Below are positions 7,530-15,970 of a stretch of 64,000 nucleotides of DNA, one piece after another; position 1 is the stretch's first letter; each line of letters begins with the position of its first letter. The notes beneath the pieces were generated by a model. It made no database searches and had not been told where the DNA came from. It saw nothing but the letters and a program-made list of their open reading frames with translations. Both the position numbers and the translations under genes were made by a program. Source of the DNA: Psychrilyobacter atlanticus DSM 19335. Lineage in GTDB: Bacteria > Fusobacteriota > Fusobacteriia > Fusobacteriales > Fusobacteriaceae. The stretch lies in the NCBI RefSeq assembly GCF_000426625.1, contig NZ_KE384548.1, forward strand, positions 1-64,000, written 5' to 3'.

Positions 7530-7904
7530 ATGAAAAAAATTATTTTTTTATTTTTTATTTTATCTTTTATCTCATTCGGTTCATTTAACCCCTTCAGTCA
7601 TCAAAGGTATAACTTTACCCTGGATAAGGTCTCACTTTTAAACGTTAAACTAAGTGAAAAAATTGGAGGAAGAAAATATTTTGAAGGAATCATTAAAAAT
7701 AATACAGATAAAAAAATTGTAAAAGCTGAAGTTACTGTTATGTTTAAAGATAAAAATACTCCATATCATGTTGTGGGAAGGATGAATTTTTATAATTTAA
7801 AACCTAATGAACGTTCTAATTTTTTTGGGCAGAGTGTTCATGTGAATAATATTAAGGGAGAAAATTTTAAAGTTGAACTCAGTGAAGTTGTAATGGAAAA
7901 ATAA
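7530..7904 (+). CDS. Secreted small protein, FxLYD-like
   Basis: 124 residues from the ATG at 7530, chosen because AAAAAGGAG lies directly upstream; an in-frame ATG at 7488 has no ribosome site at usable distance. The N-terminus is a signal peptide (MKKIIFLFFILSFISFG). The mature part reads as a small beta sandwich (FEGIIKNNTDKKIVKAEVTVMFKD, then NLKPNERSNF), similar in pattern to FxLYD domains that occur in periplasmic or cell-wall proteins. It may be cotranscribed with the TPR gene and so share the c-di-GMP riboswitch. Function unknown. Confidence 0.65.
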   Translation: MKKIIFLFFILSFISFGSFNPFSHQRYNFTLDKVSLLNVKLSEKIGGRKYFEGIIKNNTDKKIVKAEVTVMFKDKNTPYHVVGRMNFYNLKPNERSNFFGQSVHVNNIKGENFKVELSEVVMEK

Positions 7905-7968
7905 ATTTTTTGTATTACACTTTACTACTTTCCTCTAAATTTATAGATAGAATTATATTTATTTGCGA

Positions 7969-7984
7969 TGTAACATGTGTTACA
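7969..7984. promoter_or_regulatory. CRP/FNR-type (HcpR-like) operator
   Basis: TGTAACA-TG-TGTTACA, a perfect 7-bp inverted repeat. Its centre is about 41.5 bp before the predicted start of transcription from the extended -10 (TGGTAGAAT, ending at 8011), the classic class II activator position. The half-sites resemble CRP/FNR-superfamily sites; assignment to HcpR is inference. Confidence 0.55.
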
Positions 7985-8002
7985 GAAAATATGTTAAAAT
8001 CC

Positions 8003-8011
8003 TGGTAGAAT
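8003..8011 (+). promoter_or_regulatory. Extended -10 promoter for the DUF1971 gene
   Basis: TG-G-TAGAAT with no recognisable -35, consistent with a need for the activator at 7969-7984. Confidence 0.5.
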
Positions 8012-8056
8012 ATCCTTAAGTTAAAAGTTCAAATATAAATAAAAGAGGTGATCTAT

Positions 8057-8401
8057 ATGTTTTCAAAATTAAAACTTCCAAAGAATACAAATAAAATGGG
8101 TGAAACGCCTATTATGAATGAAAAAAATGTTTTCCCTGAAATATTAAATAAACACATGACTCCCAAGGGAAAATGGGCACAAATTGTCGTAATTAACGGT
8201 AACCTTAAATATATCCATGACGATGAGCCTGAAAAGATATTAGTAGCAGATAAGAATCATTCGATAGTTATAGAACCTGAAAGATATCACCATGTTATTT
8301 TAGATGGTAATGTTGAATTTAAAGTTGAGTTTTATAAGGTTCCGGAAAATTTAGAAAATTTTGATGATAAAGCTTCTAGACCGGGGGAAAATTTCTTATA
8401 A
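8057..8401 (+). CDS. DUF1971 / YeaR-like cupin protein
   Basis: 114 residues from the ATG at 8057; the upstream GTG at 8048 is part of the ribosome site AAAGAGGTGATC. The pattern KHMTPKGKWAQIVVINGNLKYI, then EPERYHHVILDGNVEFKVEFYKVPE, matches the small DUF1971 cupins (E. coli YeaR type, once linked to tellurite resistance and induced by nitrate/NO). The conserved His pair (YHH) may hold a metal. An FNR-like site at -41.5 suggests activation under anaerobic or nitrosative conditions. The reaction is unknown. Confidence 0.78.
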   Translation: MFSKLKLPKNTNKMGETPIMNEKNVFPEILNKHMTPKGKWAQIVVINGNLKYIHDDEPEKILVADKNHSIVIEPERYHHVILDGNVEFKVEFYKVPENLENFDDKASRPGENFL

Positions 8402-8410
8402 AATAAATAA

Positions 8411-8446
8411 AAAAGAACTTCTAATCTATAGATTAGAAGTTCTTTT
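8411..8446. terminator. Bidirectional terminator
   Basis: A perfect 16-bp stem, AAAAGAACTTCTAATC (8411-8426) with its complement (8431-8446), around a TATA loop, with A- and T-runs on both sides. It separates the convergent DUF1971 and flavodoxin genes. Confidence 0.9.
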
Positions 8447-8448
8447 TT

Positions 8449-8937
8449 CTATATCTCTTTTTTTAATTGATCTATCCACTCTTCAATTCTAGAAGATGTA
8501 AGATTATCCTGGTTATTTATATCCAGTGCCAGACCAACCAATTGATCATTTTCCAAAGCTTTACTGTCGGAAAAACTATAGCTTTCTCTTGAAGTCATAC
8601 CAATTATTTCCCCACCGGCATCTCTTGCCGCTTTGGCTATAATACCTAGAGCATCACAGAAAGTATCCCCATAAGATTCCTGATCACCAGTTCCGAAAAC
8701 ACCTATTTTCTTTCCTGACAAATTCACATCTTTTAAAATTTCGATCCTATCACTCCAATCATCCTGAAGTTCACCATATCCCCAAGTAGAAGATCCAAAC
8801 AAAATTAAATCTAAACAGTCAATATTTTTTACTCCCTGGGATATAGGCACAACTTCTGCTTCTAATTTTCCACCTAAGATTTGAGCTATTGATTCCGTAT
8901 CACCTATTGTACTTCCATAATAAATTCTTACTTTCAT
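8449..8937 (-). CDS. Flavodoxin
   Basis: 162 residues from the ATG at 8937, chosen because AAGGAGGGC lies 5 bases upstream; the longer frame to 8961 adds only the leader-like MESKKEGK. The FMN phosphate loop (YGSTIGDTES), the WGYG aromatic loop (SSTWGYGELQDDW) and the GTGDQESYGDTFCDALG segment are all flavodoxin hallmarks. It carries electrons at low potential in the cytoplasm and may replace ferredoxin under iron limitation. Its own promoter is clear (TTGACA-N17-TATAAT). Confidence 0.9.
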   Translation of the reverse strand: MKVRIYYGSTIGDTESIAQILGGKLEAEVVPISQGVKNIDCLDLILFGSSTWGYGELQDDWSDRIEILKDVNLSGKKIGVFGTGDQESYGDTFCDALGIIAKAARDAGGEIIGMTSRESYSFSDSKALENDQLVGLALDINNQDNLTSSRIEEWIDQLKKEI

Positions 8938-8996
8938 CTTGCCCTCCTTTTTGCTTTCCAAAAGATTTGTAATTCAAAGTATTTTAACTTAAAATC

Positions 8997-9025
8997 ATTA
9001 TATGAATAAAGGGATAAATTGTCAA
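8997..9025 (-). promoter_or_regulatory. Promoter of the flavodoxin gene
   Basis: Read on the minus strand: TTGACA (9020-9025), a 17-bp spacer, TATAAT (8997-9002), a full consensus sigma-70-type promoter. A palindrome ATTTTAA-C-TTAAAAT (8981-8995, plus strand) lies just downstream and could be an operator. Confidence 0.8.
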
Positions 9026-9076
9026 GAAATATATTTAAAATTAAGAGAACTTTACAGTTCCTAAAAAATCACAAAA

Positions 9077-9106
9077 AAAAGCAGATAGGATAACCTATCT
9101 GCTTTT
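9077..9106. terminator. Terminator for the two-component operon
   Basis: AAAAGCAGATAGG (9077-9089) pairs perfectly with 9094-9106 around an ATAA loop; on the minus strand the T-run follows. It lies downstream of the response-regulator gene and of a small frame ending at 9140. Confidence 0.85.
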
Positions 9107-9139
9107 AGTTTAAACTAATATTTTATTTTAAAATTTTAA

Positions 9140-9217
9140 TTACTCTAAAATCCCCATATCACTTACCTTATGAGGTTCTGTATTTTTTTCTTTTAAGAAA
9201 AAATGAAGAATAGTCAT
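9140..9217 (-). CDS. Possible 25-residue small protein or gene remnant
   Basis: Between the response regulator and the terminator the minus strand holds an open frame encoding MTILHFFLKEKNTEPHKVSD and five more residues. GGAG lies 9 bases before the ATG at 9217, and a GTG at 9226 is an alternative start. In the other direction the frame stays open back to a stop at 9244. The residue mix looks protein-like, so this is either a small third gene of the operon or the tail of a lost gene. No family is recognised. Confidence 0.3.
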   Translation of the reverse strand: MTILHFFLKEKNTEPHKVSDMGILE

Positions 9218-9257
9218 CACCAATGGCTCCAACAAATCAACTTAAAAACTTCTAAGT

Positions 9258-9932
9258 TTACAACCTTTCCCTCAAAATATATCCCCTTCCCTGGAGAGAT
9301 TCAATGTGGTTATCAAAGGTAGAAAGTTTATTCTTGAGTTTTCTTATATACACATCTATAATTCTATTCCCCTGAATAAATTCATCCTCCCATACCCTCT
9401 CATAGATATTTCTCCTGGCAAGAGCCACTCCCCTATTTTTTGCTAAAAAAACAAGGAGGTTGTACTCAGTTTTAGAGAGTTTGATCTCCTGACCATCTTC
9501 CTTCACACTATTAGCAGAGAGATTGATAAGAATATCTCCTATCTGAAGAACCTCTACCGTAGCAGTATTTTTTCGTTCCACAGCTCTTATCCTAAGGATC
9601 ACCTCATGGATATTAAATGGCTTTTTTACATAATCATCTGCCCCTTTAGTAAAACCGTCTACTATATCCTGCTCCTCAGTTTTTCCTGTGAGCATTATTA
9701 TGTGGGGAGCCCCGTAAACTCTCGGGTGACTTCTTATCTTTTCACAGACCTCCAGGCCATCTATCCCCGGCAGGTATAGATCCAAAAGTATAAGCTCTGG
9801 GCTCATATTTACTATCATCTGTAAGGCAGCTTCCCCAGATGAAGTTGTACTCACATCAAATCCCTCTTCCTTTAAAGCTTTTTCCAAATGATTTCTTGTT
9901 ATCAGACTGTCTTCTACAATTAATATCTTCAT
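9258..9932 (-). CDS. OmpR-family response regulator
   Basis: 224 residues. The receiver domain spans about 1-118 with acidic residues Glu7 and Asp8, phospho-acceptor Asp51 (LLDLYLPG) and Lys in YVKKPF. The winged-helix DNA-binding domain spans about 128-222 (KLSKTEYNLLVFLAKNRG, then IDVYIRKLKNKL and GRGYIL). It should bind DNA as a dimer after phosphorylation. The ATG overlaps the stop of the upstream hybrid kinase gene by 4 bp, so the two are translationally coupled and almost certainly partners. Targets are not evident. Confidence 0.92.
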   Translation of the reverse strand: MKILIVEDSLITRNHLEKALKEEGFDVSTTSSGEAALQMIVNMSPELILLDLYLPGIDGLEVCEKIRSHPRVYGAPHIIMLTGKTEEQDIVDGFTKGADDYVKKPFNIHEVILRIRAVERKNTATVEVLQIGDILINLSANSVKEDGQEIKLSKTEYNLLVFLAKNRGVALARRNIYERVWEDEFIQGNRIIDVYIRKLKNKLSTFDNHIESLQGRGYILRERL

Positions 9933-12298
9933 ATACTATCCCCTTTTTCAATTCTCTCCCTTAAACTATTCCATCTAATTTCTATATTCTTTAAATATTT
10001 TATTTTTTGTTCTAAGTTTTCTGAATCCCTTTCAATTTCTTCCAAAAGAATTCTTATTTTATCCTCTTTCAGATATGAAAATTCTCCTTTAAGTTTATGG
10101 GCATAATATTTTATTTTCCCATAAGATTTTTCTTCCAATGCTTTTTTCAGCTGGGAAATCCCTTTTGGTATTTCCTTTAAACAATCAGCTATTATCCCTT
10201 CGCTACCCAACTCATCGACTAATCTTTCAACCTTTAGTTGAGGTATAAGATTTTCAATGGCCTCTATAAGATCATCTCTTTGAAAAGGTTTGGTCACATA
10301 GGCATCCAATGATCCCTTCAGAGCTTTTATTCTATCCTCCAAAAACGCATTCGCAGTTATTGCCACAACAGGTAGTTTCATATCTATTTTTTTTATTCTC
10401 TCAGCCAATTCATATCCATCCATCTCGGGCATCTGTATATCTGTAAACACGATATCAATATCATCTGTCAGCAATTCCAGTGCTTTTGAACCTCTCGAAG
10501 CAGAAATAACAACTATCCCAATCTTTTCTAAAAGCTCTTTTAACACATTTAGGTTTAAACTACTATCATCTACTATCAAGGCTTTGATATCTCTTTTTTT
10601 TGCCTCTACCTCTTCCACTTTTATTTTCTCCATACTTCTATAGATCTTCCAGTTAAACAATGGATTCATACAAATAACAGACACTTTTTTCAGTTCTACA
10701 GGAGAATCAGATATCACTGTACAATCTAAACTATGTTTTTCCGGCAGGTATCTATCTTCTCCTATAAAGATATGAGGATAGTCCTGAATTACTTCCTCAT
10801 CCTCAGACAGATCCACAAATGCCTCTTCATCGGATATAATTATATAAGGACGGTTGTAATCATCTCCAAATTGTTGAAAGATCTCTTTTATCTCTTTAGA
10901 AGCTGTGTACAAAATAAAACCTTCGGTATTCATCTCTAACTTATCTTTTCCCTTGGGAAGGGATAAATTAAAATAAAAACTACTTCCCATCCCCACAGTA
11001 CTTTCAACCATGAGTTTTGATCCCATCAAAGATAAGAATCTTGATGTTATTGCAAGACCCAATCCTGTTCCCTCATATTCCTTTGAGTTCCCTTGCTGTC
11101 CCTGAATAAAATCTTCAGTTATCTTCTCTACCATCTCTTCCGGGATACCTATCCCGGTATCTGTTACTCTAAAATAAATATCTTTAGATTCATTTATTTT
11201 AACATAAATCGTAATTTCCCCCTCATGGGTAAACTTGACTGCATTTCCAACGAGGTTTATAAGGACTTTCCTCAGAGCCAGCCTATCCCCTACCACAAAA
11301 TGGGGGATATCTTTTGCACAAATACAGATAAGTTTTAAATTTCTCCTATTTATTATACTCTCAAATATTTGAAGCACCTCGGTCAACGTTTCTCTTAGAG
11401 AAAACTGGTTTCTGTGAATTTCTATTTTATTTGCTTCAATTTTAGAAAAATCAAGGATGTCATTTATAATCTCTAATAAATGATGGGAAGCTCCACCTAT
11501 AACTCCTATTTTTTCACTGATCTTCCTGTCCATGGGGAAATCTTTAAGAGTTTCTATAGTTCCTATTATCCCGCTGAGAGGAGTCCTTATCTCATGGGAC
11601 ATATTTGCCAGAAATCGGCCCTTTTCTAGACTGGCCTCCTCTGCCTTGAGCCTCGTTTCTATAAGTTCCTTTATCAGCTTTCGTCTGCTTATTATCAGAT
11701 AAAACATAATGAAAGAAACTATTATTGTCAAATGGAAGGAGATTATTATCTTATTTAAATTCCTCTTGTCTATCACAAAAAAGTGTCCGTCCATATTATA
11801 AAAGGAATATCCTCCCTCTAAAAGAAAATAATTTAGTTTATATTCTTTTGCCTTGGGGTAGTTAAAAAACAACCTTTCCCTTAGAGAGGAACCACTCTTT
11901 TTTTCGTTGGGATAGAGTACCATAGCAAACTCATCTTTAGGAGTATAACTATACCCATAAACAGGATAGTTAAGTTTTTTTAAATCCGAGGTTTCCCTCC
12001 TATCTTTAACAACCAATGCTCTTGTTGTTCCAAATTCTTTTCCATTTTTTTCCATGGAAAAATTTGAAAATTCTATCTTTTCAAAATGCTTCTTCAAACT
12101 ATCAATTTCTTCCTTTTTAAAACCTAAGAGATAGATCTCCTCCGTTGAAGGCTGAAGATAAAGTATTCTTTCAAAATAAGACTCCAACCCATGAAAATTT
12201 AGGAGGATCTTCCCATTTTTTTCCATATTTATTGCAGATTCTATTCCAAATGCTGACATACATATTATTATATATAAAAACATAGTTATTCTTTTCAT
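9929..12298 (-). CDS. Hybrid sensor histidine kinase (HisKA-HATPase-REC-HPt)
   Basis: 789 residues. A signal/TM segment (about 1-20) and a second TM (about 183-204, FHLTIIVSFIMFYLIIS) bracket a periplasmic sensor of about 160 residues of no recognised family. HisKA follows with His236 (FLANMSHEIRTPLSG), then HATPase_c (GNAVKFTHEG, DTGIGIPEEM, GTGLGLAI). A receiver lies near 570-690 (ALIVDDSSLN, FTDIQMPEMDG, VTKPFQ) and an HPt domain near the C-terminus (YAHKLKGEFSYL). This is the full multi-step phosphorelay layout of ArcB/TorS-type kinases. It is coupled to the OmpR-type regulator that overlaps its stop. The signal is unknown. Confidence 0.9.
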   Translation of the reverse strand: MKRITMFLYIIICMSAFGIESAINMEKNGKILLNFHGLESYFERILYLQPSTEEIYLLGFKKEEIDSLKKHFEKIEFSNFSMEKNGKEFGTTRALVVKDRRETSDLKKLNYPVYGYSYTPKDEFAMVLYPNEKKSGSSLRERLFFNYPKAKEYKLNYFLLEGGYSFYNMDGHFFVIDKRNLNKIIISFHLTIIVSFIMFYLIISRRKLIKELIETRLKAEEASLEKGRFLANMSHEIRTPLSGIIGTIETLKDFPMDRKISEKIGVIGGASHHLLEIINDILDFSKIEANKIEIHRNQFSLRETLTEVLQIFESIINRRNLKLICICAKDIPHFVVGDRLALRKVLINLVGNAVKFTHEGEITIYVKINESKDIYFRVTDTGIGIPEEMVEKITEDFIQGQQGNSKEYEGTGLGLAITSRFLSLMGSKLMVESTVGMGSSFYFNLSLPKGKDKLEMNTEGFILYTASKEIKEIFQQFGDDYNRPYIIISDEEAFVDLSEDEEVIQDYPHIFIGEDRYLPEKHSLDCTVISDSPVELKKVSVICMNPLFNWKIYRSMEKIKVEEVEAKKRDIKALIVDDSSLNLNVLKELLEKIGIVVISASRGSKALELLTDDIDIVFTDIQMPEMDGYELAERIKKIDMKLPVVAITANAFLEDRIKALKGSLDAYVTKPFQRDDLIEAIENLIPQLKVERLVDELGSEGIIADCLKEIPKGISQLKKALEEKSYGKIKYYAHKLKGEFSYLKEDKIRILLEEIERDSENLEQKIKYLKNIEIRWNSLRERIEKGDSI

Positions 12299-12317
12299 CT
12301 ATTTCCTCCTCAAAAGC

Positions 12318-12346
12318 ATTATATCTTTTTTAAAAAATAAAATCAA
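12318..12346 (-). promoter_or_regulatory. Promoter of the hybrid kinase operon
   Basis: Read on the minus strand: TTGATT (12341-12346), a 17-bp spacer, TATAAT (12318-12323), about 20 bp before the kinase ATG. Confidence 0.6.
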
Positions 12347-12476
12347 AAATTAACAAAATGTTAACAAGTTAATATTATACTTATTTTGAACTTAAAGTTC
12401 TTAAAGAAGTCGTATTGGTATGAAATTTATCAATATTTTTAAAAATTATCACATAATATATTTAGGGAGGCAATGT

Positions 12477-13811
12477 ATGAAAGGAAAGTTAGGATTTTGG
12501 AGTATTGTACTTTTAGGTATCAACTGTATAATTGGTACGGGGATTTTTGGATTACCCAATAAAGCTTATGCTATGATTGGTGAAGCCAGTGTAGGAGTTA
12601 TTATTTTTGACGCACTATTAGTTATATCTATTGCTCTGTGTTTTGCAGAAGCAGCAGGTCGTTTTAAAGTAAATGGGGGTCCTTATATCTATGCTAAGGA
12701 AGCCTTTGGAACATTTTTTGGTTATGAAGTTGGACTTATGAAATGGCTTATGGGAATTATCGGATGGGCTACATTTGCAGTATTTTTAGGAAACAGACTT
12801 GCTCTAGTTTTTCCAATGTTTGATACATCATTTGGCAGAATGGCTATTGCAATCTTTAGTATCCTTTTCTGGAGTGTAATCAACTTGATGGGAGTTAAGT
12901 CTTCTAAAATAGTTAATAATATAGTTACTATGGGAAAATTAATACCATTATTTTTATTTATCTTTGCAGGGATCTTCATGTTTGGTAAGGTTGATCCAAC
13001 AACTTTAACTGAAACTGCTGCCATAGCTGCACCTAATGGAAATACCTTAGTAGAAGCCGCGATATTATTTTTCTTTGCTTTTACAGGTTTTGAAGCTATC
13101 GGTATCGCAGCCGGAGATATGATCAATCCTCAGAAAAATCTTCCTAAGGCTATAGTTGTAGTAATGTTAATTGTATCAACTGTTTATATTGCTATCCTAT
13201 TAATATGTATGAAAGTGCTTGGACCATCTCTTGCCTTTAGTAAGGCTCCTGTTGCAGATGCAGCCGGTGTTCTTTTAGGAAGTGCTGGAAAATCATTTAT
13301 CATGGCAGGTATATTGGTCTCAATAATAGGTATAAATATGGCAGGTTCTTATACTTCTACAAAATCTGGAGTAGCTTTAGCTGAAACTGGTCTTGTTCCT
13401 GAGTTCTTCTTAAAGACTAATAGTAAAGGGGTTCACTATAACGCAGTTCTAGCATCTATGATCGGAACTATGGTATTAGCAATGAGTGGTAGTTTTACTG
13501 TTCTTGCATCTATCGGTGTTATTGTTAGATTTATCCAGTATATTCCTACTTGTGCTGCTGTTCTGATCTTTAGAAAAAGAGATAAGGAAAGAGGAATAAA
13601 GCATGACGGCTTTACAATTCCATTTGGTCCAGTTATTCCTGTTATTGCTCTAGTTGTAAGTGTAATCCTATTAATCAAAGCAGGGATAGCTACTCCTCAT
13701 AAAATTGTTTATGGTTTAGGAGGATTGGTTGTTGTAGCTCCATTCTATAAGTTCTCTAAGGACAGGATGGAAAGGGTAGAAAGAAAAGAAGCCCTGGGAG
13801 GTGCCCAATAG
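12477..13811 (+). CDS. APC-family amino acid permease
   Basis: 444 residues from the ATG at 12477, chosen because TAGGGAGGCA lies directly upstream; the frame extends to 12420 without a ribosome site. About twelve hydrophobic segments are visible. The first has the APC substrate motif (INCIIGTGIFGLP, residues about 14-26) and another the GxxFFFAFTGFEA motif, both typical of APC amino acid/polyamine transporters. The stop codon abuts the ATG of a gamma-glutamyl hydrolase, so import of a gamma-glutamyl amine or a glutamate/GABA-like compound is plausible. A 13-bp palindrome (GAACTT-A-AAGTTC, 12388-12400) upstream may be an operator. Confidence 0.85.
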   Translation: MKGKLGFWSIVLLGINCIIGTGIFGLPNKAYAMIGEASVGVIIFDALLVISIALCFAEAAGRFKVNGGPYIYAKEAFGTFFGYEVGLMKWLMGIIGWATFAVFLGNRLALVFPMFDTSFGRMAIAIFSILFWSVINLMGVKSSKIVNNIVTMGKLIPLFLFIFAGIFMFGKVDPTTLTETAAIAAPNGNTLVEAAILFFFAFTGFEAIGIAAGDMINPQKNLPKAIVVVMLIVSTVYIAILLICMKVLGPSLAFSKAPVADAAGVLLGSAGKSFIMAGILVSIIGINMAGSYTSTKSGVALAETGLVPEFFLKTNSKGVHYNAVLASMIGTMVLAMSGSFTVLASIGVIVRFIQYIPTCAAVLIFRKRDKERGIKHDGFTIPFGPVIPVIALVVSVILLIKAGIATPHKIVYGLGGLVVVAPFYKFSKDRMERVERKEALGGAQ

Positions 13812-14510
13812 ATGAAGGTAATTGGTATTTCAGGAAATAAAAAACTTTTAGATGGTTTCAACAGAGATTATGTTTTTGATCATTATTCTACTTGTATTGA
13901 AAAAATTGGTGCTGTACCATTAATTTTACCAATAACCGATAAAAAAGAGGTTGCCAAAGTATATATCGATAAGATAGATGCCCTGATTATGACAGGTGGG
14001 ATCGATGTAAACCCTTTCCTATATGGTCAGGAGGCAGTAAAGGAAACCGAGGTTCCTTTCACTCAGAGAGACACCTTTGATTTTCTGCTTATCGAGGCTG
14101 CACTGGAGAAAAATATCCCTATTTTAGGAATATGCAGAGGGATGCAGATCATGAATGTATATTTCGGTGGTTCACTGCATCAGGATATCAAATATTACGG
14201 GGAAACAAGTATACAACATGTACAGGGATCAAAACACCATGAACCTGTCCATCTTGTTGATGTTGAGAAGGATTCTATCCTCTATACTCTTATTGGGGAA
14301 AAACAAAAAGTTAACTCAGTACACCACCAGTGCATCAACAAATTAGGGACGGGACTGGTAGCTTCAGCAGTATCTTCTTCTGATAAAATAATTGAAGCCT
14401 ATGAATCTAATGGGGAAAATAGGATCTTAGGTATCCAGTGGCATCCTGAGATGATGTTTGCTGAGGGAAATAACGAGATGGAAGATATCTTCTCATTTTT
14501 AGTTAAGTAA
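13812..14510 (+). CDS. Peptidase C26 gamma-glutamyl hydrolase (PuuD-like)
   Basis: 232 residues, typical for class I glutamine-amidotransferase-like hydrolases. The catalytic triad is visible: Cys108 in GICRGMQ, with His211 and Glu213 in QWHPE. These enzymes cleave gamma-glutamyl amides such as gamma-glutamyl-GABA, releasing glutamate. The ATG follows the permease stop directly, with GGGAGG inside the end of the permease gene, so translation is coupled. A terminator follows, and a second APC permease lies beyond it. No gamma-glutamyl-polyamine synthetase is visible in the window, so the natural substrate is uncertain. Confidence 0.82.
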   Translation: MKVIGISGNKKLLDGFNRDYVFDHYSTCIEKIGAVPLILPITDKKEVAKVYIDKIDALIMTGGIDVNPFLYGQEAVKETEVPFTQRDTFDFLLIEAALEKNIPILGICRGMQIMNVYFGGSLHQDIKYYGETSIQHVQGSKHHEPVHLVDVEKDSILYTLIGEKQKVNSVHHQCINKLGTGLVASAVSSSDKIIEAYESNGENRILGIQWHPEMMFAEGNNEMEDIFSFLVK

Positions 14511-14533
14511 TCTCAATAACTATATATTTAAAC

Positions 14534-14566
14534 AGAGGGGTCTTTTAAAAGAGAACCCCTCTTTTA
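14534..14566 (+). terminator. Terminator after the C26 hydrolase
   Basis: AGAGGGGT (14534-14541) pairs with ACCCCTCT (14555-14562), followed by a short T-run. Confidence 0.7.
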
Positions 14567-14636
14567 AATTATAGATACAGATGGTATACTATTTAAAATA
14601 TTATAAATATCAATTTTTATATCAGGGGGACAGATC

Positions 14637-15920
14637 ATGACAAATAAATTAGGTTTTTGGAGTATTATATTACTTGGAATAAACACTATTCTTGGGTCAG
14701 GGATCTTCCTCCTTCCTGGAAGTTTTTATATAGCTTTAAATGAAAGAGGGATCTTCCCTACACTGATTGTTATTGCTACTGTCCTTTCTATCTCCCTTTG
14801 TTTTGCAGAAGCCTCTGGAATTTTTGAGGGTTATGGGGGCCCATACATATATGTAAGGGAAGCCATGGGAGAATTCATGGGTTTTCAGGTTGGATTTATG
14901 AAATGGGTTATCTCCCTTCTTGCCTGGGCAACTATGGCTGTTGCCTTTGCAGATCTTTTAGTGGCTTTTTTAGATATAGGTCATATCCCTTATATTGAAA
15001 AAATTCTTGCGGGACTTCTTATTATCATTCTTTCCTATATCAATTTTTTAGGAGTAGAGTTAACAAAGAGTCTAAATAATATTGTTTCCCTGGGAAAGAT
15101 GGTACCAATTTTATTATTTGTTTTTATAGGAATTAAATATATAGGACAAAGCAACCTTCTCCTTATAACAAGGGGGCCAGAAGGATTAATCACAGGGATC
15201 AAGGACCCAATCTTAATCTTATTCTATGCATTTACAGGTTTCGAATCAATCGCAGTAGCAGCTAGAGATATGAAAACACCTCTTAAAAACCTACCAAAAG
15301 GTATTATTGGTGTGATGATTGGTATAACAATACTTTATCTGATTCTAATTTTTTCTATACTGGGAATTTTAGGAAGAAATATAGACCCTGATTCATATCC
15401 TATATTTCATGCAGCCTATCTTCTTTTGGGACCTCTAGGAGGGAGTTTTTTCTCATCGGGAATAATAATGTCTATTATTGGTATCAATATTGCATCCTCA
15501 TTTACAAGCCCGAGATCTATCGTAGCACTGTCTGAGAAAAAAACTATGCCGGAATTTCTTTCCAGAAAAAATAAATATGGTACTCCCGGTGCTGCTATCA
15601 TCCTTACTGGGGGTCTTTCATTACTTATAATTCTTATTGGGAATTTTAACACCTTAGTTTCATTTTCTGTAATTTCGAGAATTTCCCAATATCTGCTTAC
15701 ATGTGTGGCTGTCATTATATTTAAAAAACGGGGTATTAGAGGCTCTTTAGTCTTACCAGGAGGATACCTGATTCCTCTCATTGCCTTAGTAACTATGGGT
15801 ATTTTATTTTATAACTACCTGATCTACATAGCTTCTGTATTTTTAATATTTTTTCTGATTGGAAAATATTTTTATAGCTATGATGGTAAATCTTATAAAG
15901 GCTTTAGAACTAATCCTTAA
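14637..15920 (+). CDS. Second APC-family amino acid permease
   Basis: 427 residues with about twelve membrane segments and the same landmarks as the first permease (LGINTILGSGIFLLPG near the N-terminus; ILFYAFTGFESIAVAARD in the middle). The two are clear paralogues flanking the gamma-glutamyl hydrolase gene. An AGGGGGAC site precedes the ATG. It has its own terminator upstream and downstream, so it is probably a separate transcript. Substrate not predictable; related permeases carry neutral or acidic amino acids or polyamines. Confidence 0.83.
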   Translation: MTNKLGFWSIILLGINTILGSGIFLLPGSFYIALNERGIFPTLIVIATVLSISLCFAEASGIFEGYGGPYIYVREAMGEFMGFQVGFMKWVISLLAWATMAVAFADLLVAFLDIGHIPYIEKILAGLLIIILSYINFLGVELTKSLNNIVSLGKMVPILLFVFIGIKYIGQSNLLLITRGPEGLITGIKDPILILFYAFTGFESIAVAARDMKTPLKNLPKGIIGVMIGITILYLILIFSILGILGRNIDPDSYPIFHAAYLLLGPLGGSFFSSGIIMSIIGINIASSFTSPRSIVALSEKKTMPEFLSRKNKYGTPGAAIILTGGLSLLIILIGNFNTLVSFSVISRISQYLLTCVAVIIFKKRGIRGSLVLPGGYLIPLIALVTMGILFYNYLIYIASVFLIFFLIGKYFYSYDGKSYKGFRTNP

Positions 15921-15940
15921 TTTTAAAGTTTAAGAGAACA

Positions 15941-15970
15941 AAAAAAGTGCCGCATTTGCAGCACTTTTTT
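15941..15970. terminator. Bidirectional terminator
   Basis: AAAAAAGTGC (15941-15950) pairs with GCACTTTTTT (15961-15970), with an inner GC/GC pair. It serves the permease gene and, on the other strand, the end of the inositol operon. Confidence 0.8.

Noticed and set aside
12722-13126. 134-codon frame antisense to the first APC permease
   Set aside because: Typical shadow of a hydrophobic-protein gene; no ribosome site and no family pattern.
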